Assembly (NCBI RefSeq): GCF_000711955.1
Contig: NZ_JONR01000010.1
Coordinates: 124,001-188,000 of the forward strand
Direction: 5' to 3'
Source: Nevskia soli DSM 19509
GTDB lineage: Bacteria; Pseudomonadota; Gammaproteobacteria; Nevskiales; Nevskiaceae
Length of the DNA stretch: 64,000 bases
A program made the translations under genes and the position numbers. Positions 9,316-22,698 of the stretch are shown piece after piece (positions within the stretch are counted from its first letter, which is position 1; every line of letters starts with the position of its first letter). The notes under the pieces are model-generated. The model saw only the letters and a list, made by a program, of their open reading frames with translations, had not been told where the DNA came from and ran no database searches.

Positions 9316-9346
9316 CCCCGGAGGCCGCGCAAGGCGGCTTCCGGGG
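9316..9346 (+). terminator. Strong hairpin after the permease gene
   Basis: A 13-bp stem, CCCCGGAGGCCGC with GCGGCTTCCGGGG (one G-U pair), closes on a GCAAG loop 19 bases after the permease stop. No T-run follows, so it may be an incomplete intrinsic terminator. Confidence 0.5.
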
Positions 9347-9420
9347 CAGCGGAAAAATCCGGGAAAAGCGGCCGCCAGCCGCGCCGGTGGCCGGAAATGG
9401 CCGGGCGGGCCGGCCCGTCA

Positions 9421-9448
9421 TTGACGGATTGGAAACCGCTTCTATAAT
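9421..9448 (+). promoter_or_regulatory. Sigma-70 promoter of gltBD
   Basis: TTGACG, a 16-base spacer, then the perfect -10 TATAAT. Transcription would start near 9455, leaving a leader of about 135 bases before gltB. The leader ends with a GGCCCC/GGGGCC hairpin just before the AGAGG ribosome-binding site. Confidence 0.85.
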
Positions 9449-9589
9449 GCGATGTTGCGCTGCGGCGAAACTGTTCGCCGCGCGTCCATCCACCCTGCTT
9501 TCCTGTCTGGCCCGATAAAAAGGCCGCACGCGCGGCAGGGTGGCGCGCCGCCGCAAAAAGGCCCCGTGGGGGGCCAGAGGCACACGGTC

Positions 9590-14053
<4,464 letters not shown>

Positions 14054-14059
14054 TGAAGC

Positions 14060-14152
14060 GGTGGCCAGTGGTTAGTGGCCAGTGGCCGGTAACGGCCGCT
14101 ACGCGCCCGTCTTTTGCTTTTACCAGTCACTGGCCACCAGCCACTGATCACT
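14060..14152. repeat. AGTGGCCAGTG-type dyad repeat, copy 2
   Basis: Fills the gltB-gltD gap. The left arm GTGGCCAGTGGTTAGTGGCC, the core GTAACGG...GCTTTTAC, and the right arm CAGTCACTGGCCACCAGCC match the layout at 2549-2634. Because it sits inside an apparent operon, the folded RNA could affect the gltB:gltD ratio (inference). Confidence 0.82.
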
Positions 14153-14171
14153 TTTTCGAAGAAGTACGCTA

Positions 14172-15578
14172 ATGGCCGCCAAGAATGTAATGCAGTTCCT
14201 GGACCTCCCGCGCCAGGATCCGAAGAAAGCCCCGGTGGAAATCCGCCTGCACGATTTCCGCGAGATCTACGGCCAGTTCAAGTCCGACCAGGCCGCGGCC
14301 CAGGCCGGGCGCTGCCTCGATTGCGGCAATCCGTATTGCGAGTGGAAGTGCCCGGTGCACAACTTCATTCCCAACTGGTTGAAGCTGATCCAGGAAGGCA
14401 ACCTGTTCGCCGCGGCGGAGCTGTCGCACCAGACCAACTCCCTGCCGGAGATCTGCGGCCGCATCTGCCCGCAGGATCGCCTGTGCGAGGGGGCCTGCAC
14501 CCTGGAAGACGGCTTCGGCGCCGTCAGCATCGGCAACATCGAGAAGTACATCACCGATGAAGCGGTGAAGCAGGGCTGGCGCCCGGACATGTCCAACGTC
14601 GTCCCCACCGGCAAGCGCGTCGCCATCGTCGGCGCCGGCCCGGCCGGCCTCGGCTGCGCCGACGTGCTGACCCGCAACGGCGTGCAGGCGGTGGTGTACG
14701 ACCGCTACAGCGAGATCGGCGGCCTGCTCACCTTCGGCATCCCGCCGTTCAAGCTGGAAAAGGAAGTGGTGAAGACCCGCCGCGGCCTGCTCGAAGGCAT
14801 GGGCGTCGAGTTCCGCCTCAACACCGAGATCGGCCGCGACATCCCGTTCGAGCAGCTGCTCAACGAGTACGATGCCGTGTTCCTCGGCATGGGCGCCTAC
14901 ACCGAGATGAAGGGCGGCTTCCCCGGCGAGGACCTGCCCGGCGTGACGCAGGCGCTGCCCTTCCTCATCTCCAACGTCAACCGCGTCATGGGCATCGAGA
15001 CCGATCCCGCGCAGTTCATCGACGTCCGCGGCCAGCGCGTGGTCGTGCTCGGCGGCGGTGACACGGCGATGGACTGCAACCGCACCAGCGCGCGCCAGCA
15101 GGCCGCCCGCGTCACCTGCGTCTATCGCCGCGACGAGGCCAACATGCCCGGCTCCAAGCGCGAAGTCGCCAACGCCAAGGAAGAGGGTGTGCGCTTCCTG
15201 TTCAACCGCCAGCCGGTGGAAATCGTCGGCGACGGCAAGGTCGAGGGCGTGAAAATGGTCGAAACCCGCCTCGGCAAGCCCGACGCCAAGGGCCGTCGCC
15301 AGCCGGAAGTGGTGGCCGGCTCCGAGGAAGTCATTCCCGCCGACCGCGTGCTCATCGCCTTCGGCTTCCGCCCCAGCCCCGCGGCCTGGATCACCGAGCA
15401 CGGCGTCGAACTGCAGCAGGACGGCCGCATCAAGACCTCCGAGCAGCGCAAGTTCCAGACGACCAACTCCAAGATCTTCGCCGGCGGCGACATGGTGCGC
15501 GGTTCCGACCTGGTGGTCACCGCGGTGTTCGAAGGACGCCAGGCGGCCGAGGGGATACTCGACTACCTGGGGGGCTGA
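14172..15578 (+). CDS. gltD: Glutamate synthase small subunit
   Basis: Transfers electrons from NADPH to GltB. The 468-residue protein has the N-terminal cysteine motifs CLDCGNPYCEWKCP and CPQDRLCEGAC for 4Fe-4S clusters. The FAD site is IVGAGPAGLGCADVL at about residue 155 and the NADPH site is VVVLGGGDTAMDC at about residue 290. The C-terminus has FAGGDMVRGSDLVV. Downstream of gltB and ended by a strong terminator. Confidence 0.97.
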   Translation: MAAKNVMQFLDLPRQDPKKAPVEIRLHDFREIYGQFKSDQAAAQAGRCLDCGNPYCEWKCPVHNFIPNWLKLIQEGNLFAAAELSHQTNSLPEICGRICPQDRLCEGACTLEDGFGAVSIGNIEKYITDEAVKQGWRPDMSNVVPTGKRVAIVGAGPAGLGCADVLTRNGVQAVVYDRYSEIGGLLTFGIPPFKLEKEVVKTRRGLLEGMGVEFRLNTEIGRDIPFEQLLNEYDAVFLGMGAYTEMKGGFPGEDLPGVTQALPFLISNVNRVMGIETDPAQFIDVRGQRVVVLGGGDTAMDCNRTSARQQAARVTCVYRRDEANMPGSKREVANAKEEGVRFLFNRQPVEIVGDGKVEGVKMVETRLGKPDAKGRRQPEVVAGSEEVIPADRVLIAFGFRPSPAAWITEHGVELQQDGRIKTSEQRKFQTTNSKIFAGGDMVRGSDLVVTAVFEGRQAAEGILDYLGG

Positions 15579-15595
15579 GCCTGGCCTGATGCATG

Positions 15596-15626
15596 AAAAA
15601 GCCCGCTTCCGAGCGGGCTTTTTTTA
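15596..15626 (+). terminator. Rho-independent terminator of gltBD
   Basis: AAAAAGCCCGC / GCGGGCTTTTTTT: a 6-bp GC stem extended by A-T pairs, TTCCGA loop, and a run of eight T, 17 bases after the gltD stop. Confidence 0.93.
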
Positions 15627-15884
15627 TGTCCAGTCCTTCGACGCAATTCATTTCATTCAATGCATCCGGCGTTGCCGCAAACACCGGGGCTGCGTCATGT
15701 TAAGCAGCTTTACATCCGGCGCCAGGAATTGATCATAAAGTCATACCTGAAAGTACTATGCCAAGGTGCGGCGCTGCACTCTTAGATCATAAGCGCACGC
15801 GAACGCGCCAAATGATTATTTTCAATGCCTGGAACGCCTGACTAGAATTTCGCGGCCCGTCACCTCCACCGGCCGAAAAAAACA

Positions 15885-17813
15885 ATGAGCTTCCAGTTTC
15901 CGGCGCCCGCGCGTCCGGGCTTTCGCAAGACGCTGATCGCCGCAGCCACCGTCGCCCTGCTGGCTGCTTGCAGCAACGACGACAATGCCGCGCCGCCGCC
16001 CGCGCAGCCGAACATCCTCTACATCATGGCCGATGATCTCGGCTATTCGGACATCCATGCCATGGGCGGCGAGATCGACACGCCGAACCTGGATGCGCTG
16101 GTGGCGAGCGGCCGCATCCTGTCCAACCATCATGCCGGAACGGTCTGCGCCATCACGCGCTCGATGCTGATCTCCGGCACCGATCATCACCTCGTCGGCG
16201 AAGGCACCATGGGTGCGCCGACGGACGAGCGCAAGGGCTTGCCCGGGTATGAAGGCTATCTCAACGACCGCTCCCTTTCGGTCGCGCAGCTGCTGAAGGA
16301 TGCGGGGTATCACACCTACATGGCCGGCAAGTGGCACCTGGGCTCCGGCATCGTCGGCAGCACCGGCAACGCCGGCCAGACACCGGACCAGTGGGGCTTC
16401 GAGCACAGCTACGCCCTGCTCGGCGGTGCCGCCAGCAATCACTTCGCACACGAAGCAGCCGGCTCCAAGAATTACACCGAGGATGGCGTCTATGTGCAGC
16501 CCGGGCAGCCGGGACAGCCCGGCGGGGCGGGCGGCACCCCGGCCGTGTTCTACTCCACCGACTTCTACACGCAGAAGCTGATTTCCTACATCGATCTGAA
16601 TCACGGCGACGGCAAGCCCTTCTTCGCCTACGCCGCCTACACCTCGCCGCACTGGCCGCTGGCGGTGCCGGACCCCTACCTGCACAACTATGTCGGCAAG
16701 TACGACCAGGGATACGAGGTGATTCGCGCCGCGCGGCTGGCGCGGCAGAAGCAGCTCGGCATCATCCCGGCGGACTTCAATCCCTTCGCCGGATTGCCGG
16801 AGACGCTGACCCGCTCGGCCGCCACGCCAGATGCCGGCACCGCCAATGCGAAGTACATCAGCGCCTTGCACAGCCCCGCCGATGGCTATATCGACTACAA
16901 CCGGGGTTATGTCGACAAGAAATGGGAGTCGCTGTCGCCGCTGGAGCAGAGGGCGCAGGCGCGCTACATGGAGATCTATGCCGGCATGGTCGAGAACCTC
17001 GACCACGACATCGGCCTGCTGATCCAGCACCTGAAGGACATCGGCGAATACAACAACACCTTCATCATGTTCCAGTCGGATAACGGCGCCGAGGGCTGGC
17101 CGATCGATTCGGGCGCCGATCCCACGGCTACCGACGAGGCCAATGCGCAGTCGCCGGTGTACGAAACCCTGGGCGCGGACAACGGCCAGACCAGCGCCAA
17201 GAAGATCCAGTACGGTTTCCGCTGGGCCGAGGTCAGCGCTACGCCCTTCAGCCTGACCAAGGGTTATTCCGGCGAGGGCGGCGTGTCGGTGCCGGCCATC
17301 GTCCACCTGCCGCGGCAGGTGCTGCAGCAGCCGACCATCGGCGCCTTCACCCACGTCACCGACAATACCGCCACCTTCCTCGCCCTGGCCGGCGTGACGC
17401 CGCCGAACGTGCCGGCGCCGCCCCTGGTCAATCCGGCCACGGGCGTAGACCAGAACAAGGGCAAGGTGGTATACGACAACCGCTACGTCTATCCCGTCAC
17501 CGGGGTGTCCTTGCTGCCGGTGCTGGAAGGGCAGGCGAGCGGGCAGGTCCATACCGCGCCCTTCGGCGACGAGTCCTACGGCCGCGCTTACCTGCGCAGC
17601 CCCGACGGCAAGTGGAAGGCGCGCTGGACCGAGCCGCCGCTGGGTCCGCTCGACGGACACTGGGAATTGTTCGCCATCGACACGGACCGCGGCGAGACCG
17701 ACGATGTTTCGGCGCAGAATTCCGACGTGGTCACCACGCTGGTGAACCAGTGGGAGACTTACATGACGAACGTCGGCGGCGTCGAGCCCTTGCAGCCGAA
17801 GGGCTACTATTAA
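15885..17813 (+). CDS. Sulfatase-family lipoprotein
   Basis: 642 residues. The N-terminus is a lipoprotein signal with cleavage before Cys29 (LLAAC). The alkaline-phosphatase-fold sulfatase domain follows, with metal ligands in ILYIMADDLGYSD and SDNGAEGWP. The usual formylglycine motif C-x-P-x-R is C88-A-I-T-R92 (TVCAITRSMLISGTDHHL), so Cys and Arg are kept and Pro is replaced by Ile. The hydrolysed ester is unknown. The next gene encodes an FGE homologue, supporting co-function. Upstream, TAGAAT at 15843 could be a -10 box in a relatively AT-rich 250-base spacer. Confidence 0.88.
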   Translation: MSFQFPAPARPGFRKTLIAAATVALLAACSNDDNAAPPPAQPNILYIMADDLGYSDIHAMGGEIDTPNLDALVASGRILSNHHAGTVCAITRSMLISGTDHHLVGEGTMGAPTDERKGLPGYEGYLNDRSLSVAQLLKDAGYHTYMAGKWHLGSGIVGSTGNAGQTPDQWGFEHSYALLGGAASNHFAHEAAGSKNYTEDGVYVQPGQPGQPGGAGGTPAVFYSTDFYTQKLISYIDLNHGDGKPFFAYAAYTSPHWPLAVPDPYLHNYVGKYDQGYEVIRAARLARQKQLGIIPADFNPFAGLPETLTRSAATPDAGTANAKYISALHSPADGYIDYNRGYVDKKWESLSPLEQRAQARYMEIYAGMVENLDHDIGLLIQHLKDIGEYNNTFIMFQSDNGAEGWPIDSGADPTATDEANAQSPVYETLGADNGQTSAKKIQYGFRWAEVSATPFSLTKGYSGEGGVSVPAIVHLPRQVLQQPTIGAFTHVTDNTATFLALAGVTPPNVPAPPLVNPATGVDQNKGKVVYDNRYVYPVTGVSLLPVLEGQASGQVHTAPFGDESYGRAYLRSPDGKWKARWTEPPLGPLDGHWELFAIDTDRGETDDVSAQNSDVVTTLVNQWETYMTNVGGVEPLQPKGYY

Positions 17814-17853
17814 CGCCAGGCATCGGGGCAAGAGCGCAGGCGCTTAATTCACC

Positions 17854-18882
17854 ATGGCCAAGAAGGGATTGATCCTGGCTGCACTCGCGGTCGCGGGCGG
17901 CGCGCTCGGCGCCGTCGCGCTGCGCGTGGGCGCCTTCAATGCCCCTGTCACTATTGGCCCGCCACCCGCTGCCCTGGGTTCCCCGGAGCAATGCTCGCGC
18001 TACTCCGGCCTGCCGCCGCAATGGGGCAGCGACCGGCACGCCGGCATGGTGCATCTCGCCGGCGGCCGTTTCGTCTTCGGCACCACCCTCGGCTACCAGG
18101 ACGAGCGTCCGGCCGAGTCCGGCAAGGTCGCGGTGGCGGCTTTCTGGATCGACCAGACCGAGGTCACCAACCGGCAGTTCGCGGCCTTCGTCGCGGCCAC
18201 CGCCTATGTCACCACCGCGGAGCGCGACGGCGGCGCCGTGGTCTTCCACAAGCCCGACTACGCGGAACTCAAGACGCGGCCCTACGCCTGGTGGAGCTAC
18301 GTGCAGGGCGCCGACTGGAACCATCCGACCGGCCCGGGGAGCGACCGCAAGGGGCTCGACAACCAGCCGGTGACCCTGGTCACCCAGGCTGATGCCCTGG
18401 CCTACGCGCACTGGCTCGGGCGTGATCTGCCCACCGAGGCCGAATGGGAATACGCCGCCAAGGCCGGCCGCCAGGACGCGAAGCTGGACGAGGCGCCGCG
18501 CGATGCCGCGGGCAAGCCCACCGCCAACTACTGGCAGGGTTCCTTCCCGGTGCTCAACACCGGCGCCGATGGGCACGAAGGGCTCGCGCCCGTGGGTTGC
18601 TACGCGGCCAACGACTGGAAGTTGTACGACATGATCGGCAATGCCTGGGAATGGACGGCCGATCCCTATAGCGGCCCGCACCAGGGCCATGCCAACGGCG
18701 ACACCGCCTCGGTCGCCGCCGCCAGCCGCACCGGCCGGCCCGGCCAGCCGATGGTGATCAAGGGCGGCTCCTTCCTCTGCTCGCAGGATTTCTGCGTGCG
18801 CTACCGCGCCTCGGCGCGTGAAGCGCAGGAAGACAACCTGCCGGCTTCGCACATCGGCTTCCGCACCGTGCTGCGCGGTTGA
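17854..18882 (+). CDS. Exported formylglycine-generating enzyme (SUMF1/FGE-sulfatase domain)
   Basis: 342 residues. A hydrophobic N-terminal segment (residues 4-24) looks like an uncleaved signal or anchor. The FGE-sulfatase domain spans about 60-342, with LPTEAEWEYAAKAGR and MIGNAWEWTADPYSG. The catalytic cysteine pair of true FGEs is present as C309 and C314 in GGSFLCSQDFCVRYR, which separates it from lectin-like or EgtB members. Adjacent to the sulfatase, it probably converts the sulfatase cysteine to formylglycine. Export of both partners would place the reaction in the periplasm (inference). Confidence 0.87.
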   Translation: MAKKGLILAALAVAGGALGAVALRVGAFNAPVTIGPPPAALGSPEQCSRYSGLPPQWGSDRHAGMVHLAGGRFVFGTTLGYQDERPAESGKVAVAAFWIDQTEVTNRQFAAFVAATAYVTTAERDGGAVVFHKPDYAELKTRPYAWWSYVQGADWNHPTGPGSDRKGLDNQPVTLVTQADALAYAHWLGRDLPTEAEWEYAAKAGRQDAKLDEAPRDAAGKPTANYWQGSFPVLNTGADGHEGLAPVGCYAANDWKLYDMIGNAWEWTADPYSGPHQGHANGDTASVAAASRTGRPGQPMVIKGGSFLCSQDFCVRYRASAREAQEDNLPASHIGFRTVLRG

Positions 18883-18887
18883 GCGGC

Positions 18888-19709
18888 GTGAAGCGAAGTA
18901 GCCGGAATCACGGCGGATTGCGCGCCGCTTCAGTAGCGCTGTGCCTTGGCTGCATGGCCGCGTTTGCATCGGCCGGTGCCGATACGTCGCCGCAAGTCAT
19001 CAGGATTGGCGTCAGCGCCGGGCCGCAGGCCGAGATCATGGAGGAGGTGAAAGGCGTTGCGGCGGGCAAGGGCCTGGACCTCCAGGTCGTGCATTTCGAC
19101 GACGAGAACAAGATCGATGCCGCACTGGATGCCGGTACGCTCGACGCCAACAGCTTCCAGGATCTGCCGTATCTGGACCAGCAGAAACAGGCCCACGGTT
19201 ATCACCTGGTGGATGTCGCCTATACCGTGACCCTGCCGCTTGCTTTCTACTCGAAAAAACTGACTTCCCTGCGCGGCCTCAAGCCTGGCGACACCGTGGC
19301 GCTGCCGAAGACGCTGGCCGACTGCGCTCGCGCCCTGATCCTGCTGCAGAACTACGGCCTCATCACCTTCCCCGACACCGCCGGGCTGCACGCGACGCCG
19401 CGCGACCTCAGCACCAATCCCAGGAAGCTGAAGTTCATCACGCTGGCGCCCGCGCAGCTTCCCGGCGCGCTCGACAAGGTAGCTTTCGCCGCCATCCCCT
19501 GGGCCGTGGCGGAGCAGGCCGGCCTGCAACCGGCGCGCGATGCCATCGGCATGGAGGACGCCCGCAGTCCCTATGCGAATGTCATCGCCGTGCGTGCGCA
19601 GGACAAGAACCGGCCCTGGGTGGCGCAACTCGTCGCCGCCTACCATTCCGAGCCGATCAAGCACTACATCCTGGCGCACTACCAGGATTCGGTGCGCCGG
19701 CCGTGGTGA
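18888..19709 (+). CDS. MetQ/NlpA-family substrate-binding protein
   Basis: 273 residues from a GTG; a TTG at 18879 overlapping the FGE stop is the alternative. The signal segment ends ASAGAD; the preceding LCLGC is only a poor lipobox. The mature part matches the NlpA/MetQ methionine-binding family: IRIGVSAGPQAEIMEEVK, LDANSFQDLPYLDQQ, PLAFYSKKLTSLRGLKPGD and the IAVRAQDKNRPWV end. No ABC permease or ATPase is adjacent, so it is an orphan binding protein or works with a distant transporter. The sulfatase context suggests sulfur-compound capture. Confidence 0.83.
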   Translation: MKRSSRNHGGLRAASVALCLGCMAAFASAGADTSPQVIRIGVSAGPQAEIMEEVKGVAAGKGLDLQVVHFDDENKIDAALDAGTLDANSFQDLPYLDQQKQAHGYHLVDVAYTVTLPLAFYSKKLTSLRGLKPGDTVALPKTLADCARALILLQNYGLITFPDTAGLHATPRDLSTNPRKLKFITLAPAQLPGALDKVAFAAIPWAVAEQAGLQPARDAIGMEDARSPYANVIAVRAQDKNRPWVAQLVAAYHSEPIKHYILAHYQDSVRRPW

Positions 19710-19731
19710 GAGACGCCGTCATGCTCCGGCC

Positions 19732-20610
19732 GTGAACACGGTCTCCTTCCGCTGCACCGCCTGCGGCAAGTGCTGCAACTCGCCGCCGCTGATGAGCCTG
19801 CCGGAACTGTTCCGGCACGAAGGTTTGTTTGTCGGCGCCTTGGCCATACGGCGCGCGGTATCTGGTGCGCGCGAGATGTCGGTCCATACGCAGGCGTTCG
19901 ATTACACATCGCTGAATCGCTGTCCGGCGCTGGGCGAAGACCAGCGTTGCAGCATCCACGACAGGGGCAAGCCCGCTGTATGCGCAGTCGTGCCCTTCGA
20001 TGCCGAAGTGCCGGATGGCTTGCAACATGCCGTGCTGTTGAACCGGAACCGCAGCGAAAGCTATATCGGCGCGAACTGCATCGTTGCGGGCGAGTCCACC
20101 GACCACGACGTGGTGGTACGCGATGGCCGTCTCGTCGACAACGGATACATCGACGCACTGGCGCGACGGCGCGAAGCAGCTCGTCTCGATCGGCACTACT
20201 GGGGCGGTGCCCTGCTCGAGTTGCTGCGCAGGGAGCTTTCCGCGTCGAATGCCGTTCCGGCAAAGGGCTATCTCACCCTGCCGCTGGTGCCGGTCCTGCA
20301 AATCGTGGCCGGCGTTTCCACGCACTGCCGCATTCGATGCCTGGCCTATATCGACAGCCAGATCGTGCTGATCGACCGCATGCTTGTCGCAGCCCTGCAA
20401 CGCAAGAACAGCCGGGACCGTGATGCCACCCGCGAACTGCGTTCCTTCAACAGCACCTATGCGCGGCTGCGTAAACAGCTGGAGCGCTGCGCCGCCGATA
20501 GTTTCACGGAAATCGTCGACCGGGAGCGTCAACGGGATTTTGAGGCCTACCTGGAACTTGATGCCGGCGTGGCCGGCTCAGCGGAGTCGCAGGAAAGCGC
20601 CGCGGCGTAG
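19732..20610 (+). CDS. YkgJ-family Cys-cluster protein
   Basis: 292 residues from a GTG. The N-terminus carries the C-x2-C-x2-CC signature (CTACGKCC) of the YkgJ family, with more cysteines in CPALGEDQRCSIHDRGKPAVC, as expected for a bound Zn or Fe ion. The C-terminal half is charged and helical without a known domain. It lies 22 bases after the MetQ-like gene and may be co-transcribed. Biochemical function is unknown; a metal-chaperone or modification role is only a guess. Confidence 0.78.
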   Translation: MNTVSFRCTACGKCCNSPPLMSLPELFRHEGLFVGALAIRRAVSGAREMSVHTQAFDYTSLNRCPALGEDQRCSIHDRGKPAVCAVVPFDAEVPDGLQHAVLLNRNRSESYIGANCIVAGESTDHDVVVRDGRLVDNGYIDALARRREAARLDRHYWGGALLELLRRELSASNAVPAKGYLTLPLVPVLQIVAGVSTHCRIRCLAYIDSQIVLIDRMLVAALQRKNSRDRDATRELRSFNSTYARLRKQLERCAADSFTEIVDRERQRDFEAYLELDAGVAGSAESQESAAA

Positions 20611-20877
20611 GATGCAACGAGCGCTGTTTGCGAATTGCATCGCTGGCCTAGGCGCCGGCGATGCTTTTCGTTCTTCGCCGCCGCGGCGCTTCGCTATTAC
20701 GCCCGTGAACCCAGGGTGCGCATGCTCGCCTGACGATAGGCTGGCTTCGCGGAATTCGGTCATGACCCGCGTTCCGCCACCGGCGGAGCGCGGCATGCCG
20801 GTACAAGGTGCCGGCCATGGCCGCCGGCGAGGGCGATCCGGCATACTCGGTGTCGTCCACGTCTTCGTCCGCCTGCC

Positions 20878-21279
20878 ATGATTTCCCACATCTTCCTCGG
20901 CGTATCCGACTTCAATCGCGCGCTGTCCTTCTACGGCAGCGTCATGGACGAACTGGGCCTGGCGCTGAAATTCAGCGACCCTGAAAAGCCCTGGGCCGCG
21001 TGGTCCTCCCCAAGCGCGCCGCGCCCCTTGCTGCTGATCGGCGCGCCTTACGACGGCCGGGCGGCGAGTCCCGGCAACGGCAATATGGTCGCCCTGCTGG
21101 CGCCGACGCGAGCGGCGGTGGACCGCGCGCATGCCGCCGCCCTGGCCAACGGCGGCGCCTGCGACGGACCCCCCGGCCTGCGCCTCAACTACCATCCCGA
21201 TTATTACGGCGCGTACTTCCGCGATCCCGACGGCAACAAGCTCTGCATCTGCTGCCATGACAAGCCGGGCGAAATCTGA
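20878..21279 (+). CDS. VOC (glyoxalase/bleomycin resistance) family protein
   Basis: 133 residues with one VOC fold. It begins MISHIFLGVSDFNRALSFYGSVMDELG, has the metal-site histidine near the start, and ends YGAYFRDPDGNKLCICCH, with the typical glutamate ligand replaced. Substrate unknown. The 267 bases upstream hold no other gene I can support. Tail-to-tail with the next minus-strand gene, with no spacer. Confidence 0.8.
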   Translation: MISHIFLGVSDFNRALSFYGSVMDELGLALKFSDPEKPWAAWSSPSAPRPLLLIGAPYDGRAASPGNGNMVALLAPTRAAVDRAHAAALANGGACDGPPGLRLNYHPDYYGAYFRDPDGNKLCICCHDKPGEI

Positions 21280-21810
21280 CTAGCGGGCGATGCGCCCGTT
21301 CGTGGTATCGAGCGTGAGCCCCTCCATGCGCTGCAGATGCCACAGCCGCAGCGCCCGCCCGAGGAATACGCCGCTGAGCGCGCCGTAGGCTGTGCTCACC
21401 GCCAGCACGAACAGCTCCACCTGGCGCAGCTCGCCATGTAGCGCGAGCTGGATGCCGACGCCGTACTTCACCGCGAAGATCAGCACGATCAACAGCAGCG
21501 GCACCCAGCTGCCGGGCAACGCGTAGCGGCGGCTCTGCGCCAGATAAGCCGCACCCTTCGGCGCGCCGCGGCGTTGGACTTCATAGGCGGACAAGAACAA
21601 GCCGCCGGCCCAGCACAGCAAGGCTCCCGGCTGTGCGCCGAAGGTGGAGATCACGCCGCCGAAAGACAGTGCCGTGAACAGGGCGGGCAGCATCGCCGCC
21701 CGCGACTGCGTCACCTGCTGCGGCCGCGTCATGCCGTAGCCGCGCCACAACAGGGCGGCCAGCAGCAGCCAGACCCAGGACGGTGTGTGACGCACGATTT
21801 CGACGAACAT
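21280..21810 (-). CDS. DUF6622-type integral membrane protein
   Basis: 176 residues with about five hydrophobic helices. The start MFVEIVRHTPSWVWLLLAALL resembles the DUF6622 family, whose function is unknown. The ATG has GGGAGGATTTCC just upstream. It lies 42 bases after the next membrane-protein gene and is probably in the same transcript, divergent from the two-component system. Confidence 0.65.
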   Translation of the reverse strand: MFVEIVRHTPSWVWLLLAALLWRGYGMTRPQQVTQSRAAMLPALFTALSFGGVISTFGAQPGALLCWAGGLFLSAYEVQRRGAPKGAAYLAQSRRYALPGSWVPLLLIVLIFAVKYGVGIQLALHGELRQVELFVLAVSTAYGALSGVFLGRALRLWHLQRMEGLTLDTTNGRIAR

Positions 21811-21852
21811 GGAAATCCTCCCGCGAGCAGTGAATGGAGGCGCGGACCGGGA

Positions 21853-22569
21853 TCAGCCCGATACCGGAGCAGCGGAAACCCGCGACGACGCAGGCCGGCG
21901 GCGCGCGAAGCGGCGCCGATGCCGCACCCGGAGCCAGGTGATGGCGCCGAAGCCGATGGCCAGCGGCGCGAACCAGGACAGGTGCAGGTCGGCCATTTTC
22001 GCGGCCAGGTCCGCCGGCAGGATGCGCATCAGGCCGATGCCGAGAAAGGCGATATGCGTGGCGATGCCATTGGCGATCATGGCGGTGAAGTGCTCGCGCA
22101 ACCACCAGCCCGGTGCGGGGCTGGCGGCGCGGCGCTGCAGCAGCATCTGCACCGAGCGCCCCACGCCGACCAGGCCGAATACCGTCAGCAGCACCTGTCC
22201 GGCCCACAGGCCGATCGCCGCCACCGCCAACCCGCTCCCCAGTTGCGCCCAGGCCAGCACGGGGTAGATGCCGCTGCTGTATGCAGCGAAGTCCTGCTTC
22301 AGGCGCACCGCGCGCGGACCCACCACCACGCTGGCGCCGACCAGCACCTCCAGGTAGAGGAAGAACACGCCGGGCAGCGGTCTGCCCTGGCCGAAATAGG
22401 ACAAGGCCAGCGGCAGCGCGGTGAGCAGGATGCCGCCCATCGCCCACAGGTAAATGCGGCCGGCAAGCCGATGCAGGGGACGCCCCTTGGGCGCCAGCGC
22501 CGCGGTCCAGAAACCGAGCAGCGCCACCGCGCCGACCGCCACGTGCAAAGCCGGAACCATTCCGTGCAT
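21853..22569 (-). CDS. DUF2306-like multi-helix membrane protein
   Basis: 238 residues and about seven transmembrane helices, starting MHGMVPALHVAVGAVALLGFW. It has the histidine-bearing PLHRLAGRIYLWAM and LREHFTAMIANGIATHIAFLG segments typical of DUF2306-like proteins; the histidines suggest possible haem or metal binding. The ATG at 22569 has GGGAG at good spacing; the frame stays open upstream to 22656, but that part overlaps the divergent regulatory region. Function unknown. Confidence 0.68.
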   Translation of the reverse strand: MHGMVPALHVAVGAVALLGFWTAALAPKGRPLHRLAGRIYLWAMGGILLTALPLALSYFGQGRPLPGVFFLYLEVLVGASVVVGPRAVRLKQDFAAYSSGIYPVLAWAQLGSGLAVAAIGLWAGQVLLTVFGLVGVGRSVQMLLQRRAASPAPGWWLREHFTAMIANGIATHIAFLGIGLMRILPADLAAKMADLHLSWFAPLAIGFGAITWLRVRHRRRFARRRPASSRVSAAPVSG

Positions 22570-22648
22570 GTCGCCACTCCCGTTCGATGTGCCGCCATTG
22601 TCGGGATGTCCGCCGTGGGCGGGCAGGTGACAGATGGCACAAGCGGGG

Positions 22649-22664
22649 GGTGACAAAACTCACC
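22649..22664. promoter_or_regulatory. Candidate operator between membrane genes and two-component system
   Basis: GGTGACAAAACTCACC is a dyad with perfect 5-bp arms (GGTGA/TCACC) 35 bases before the histidine kinase start and 80 before the divergent membrane gene. TATACT at 22688 could be the -10 of the kinase promoter. Binding by the adjacent NarL-type regulator is inference. Confidence 0.4.
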
Positions 22665-22698
22665 TCGGAGGGAAGCGGCCCGTCTCCTATACTGCGGC

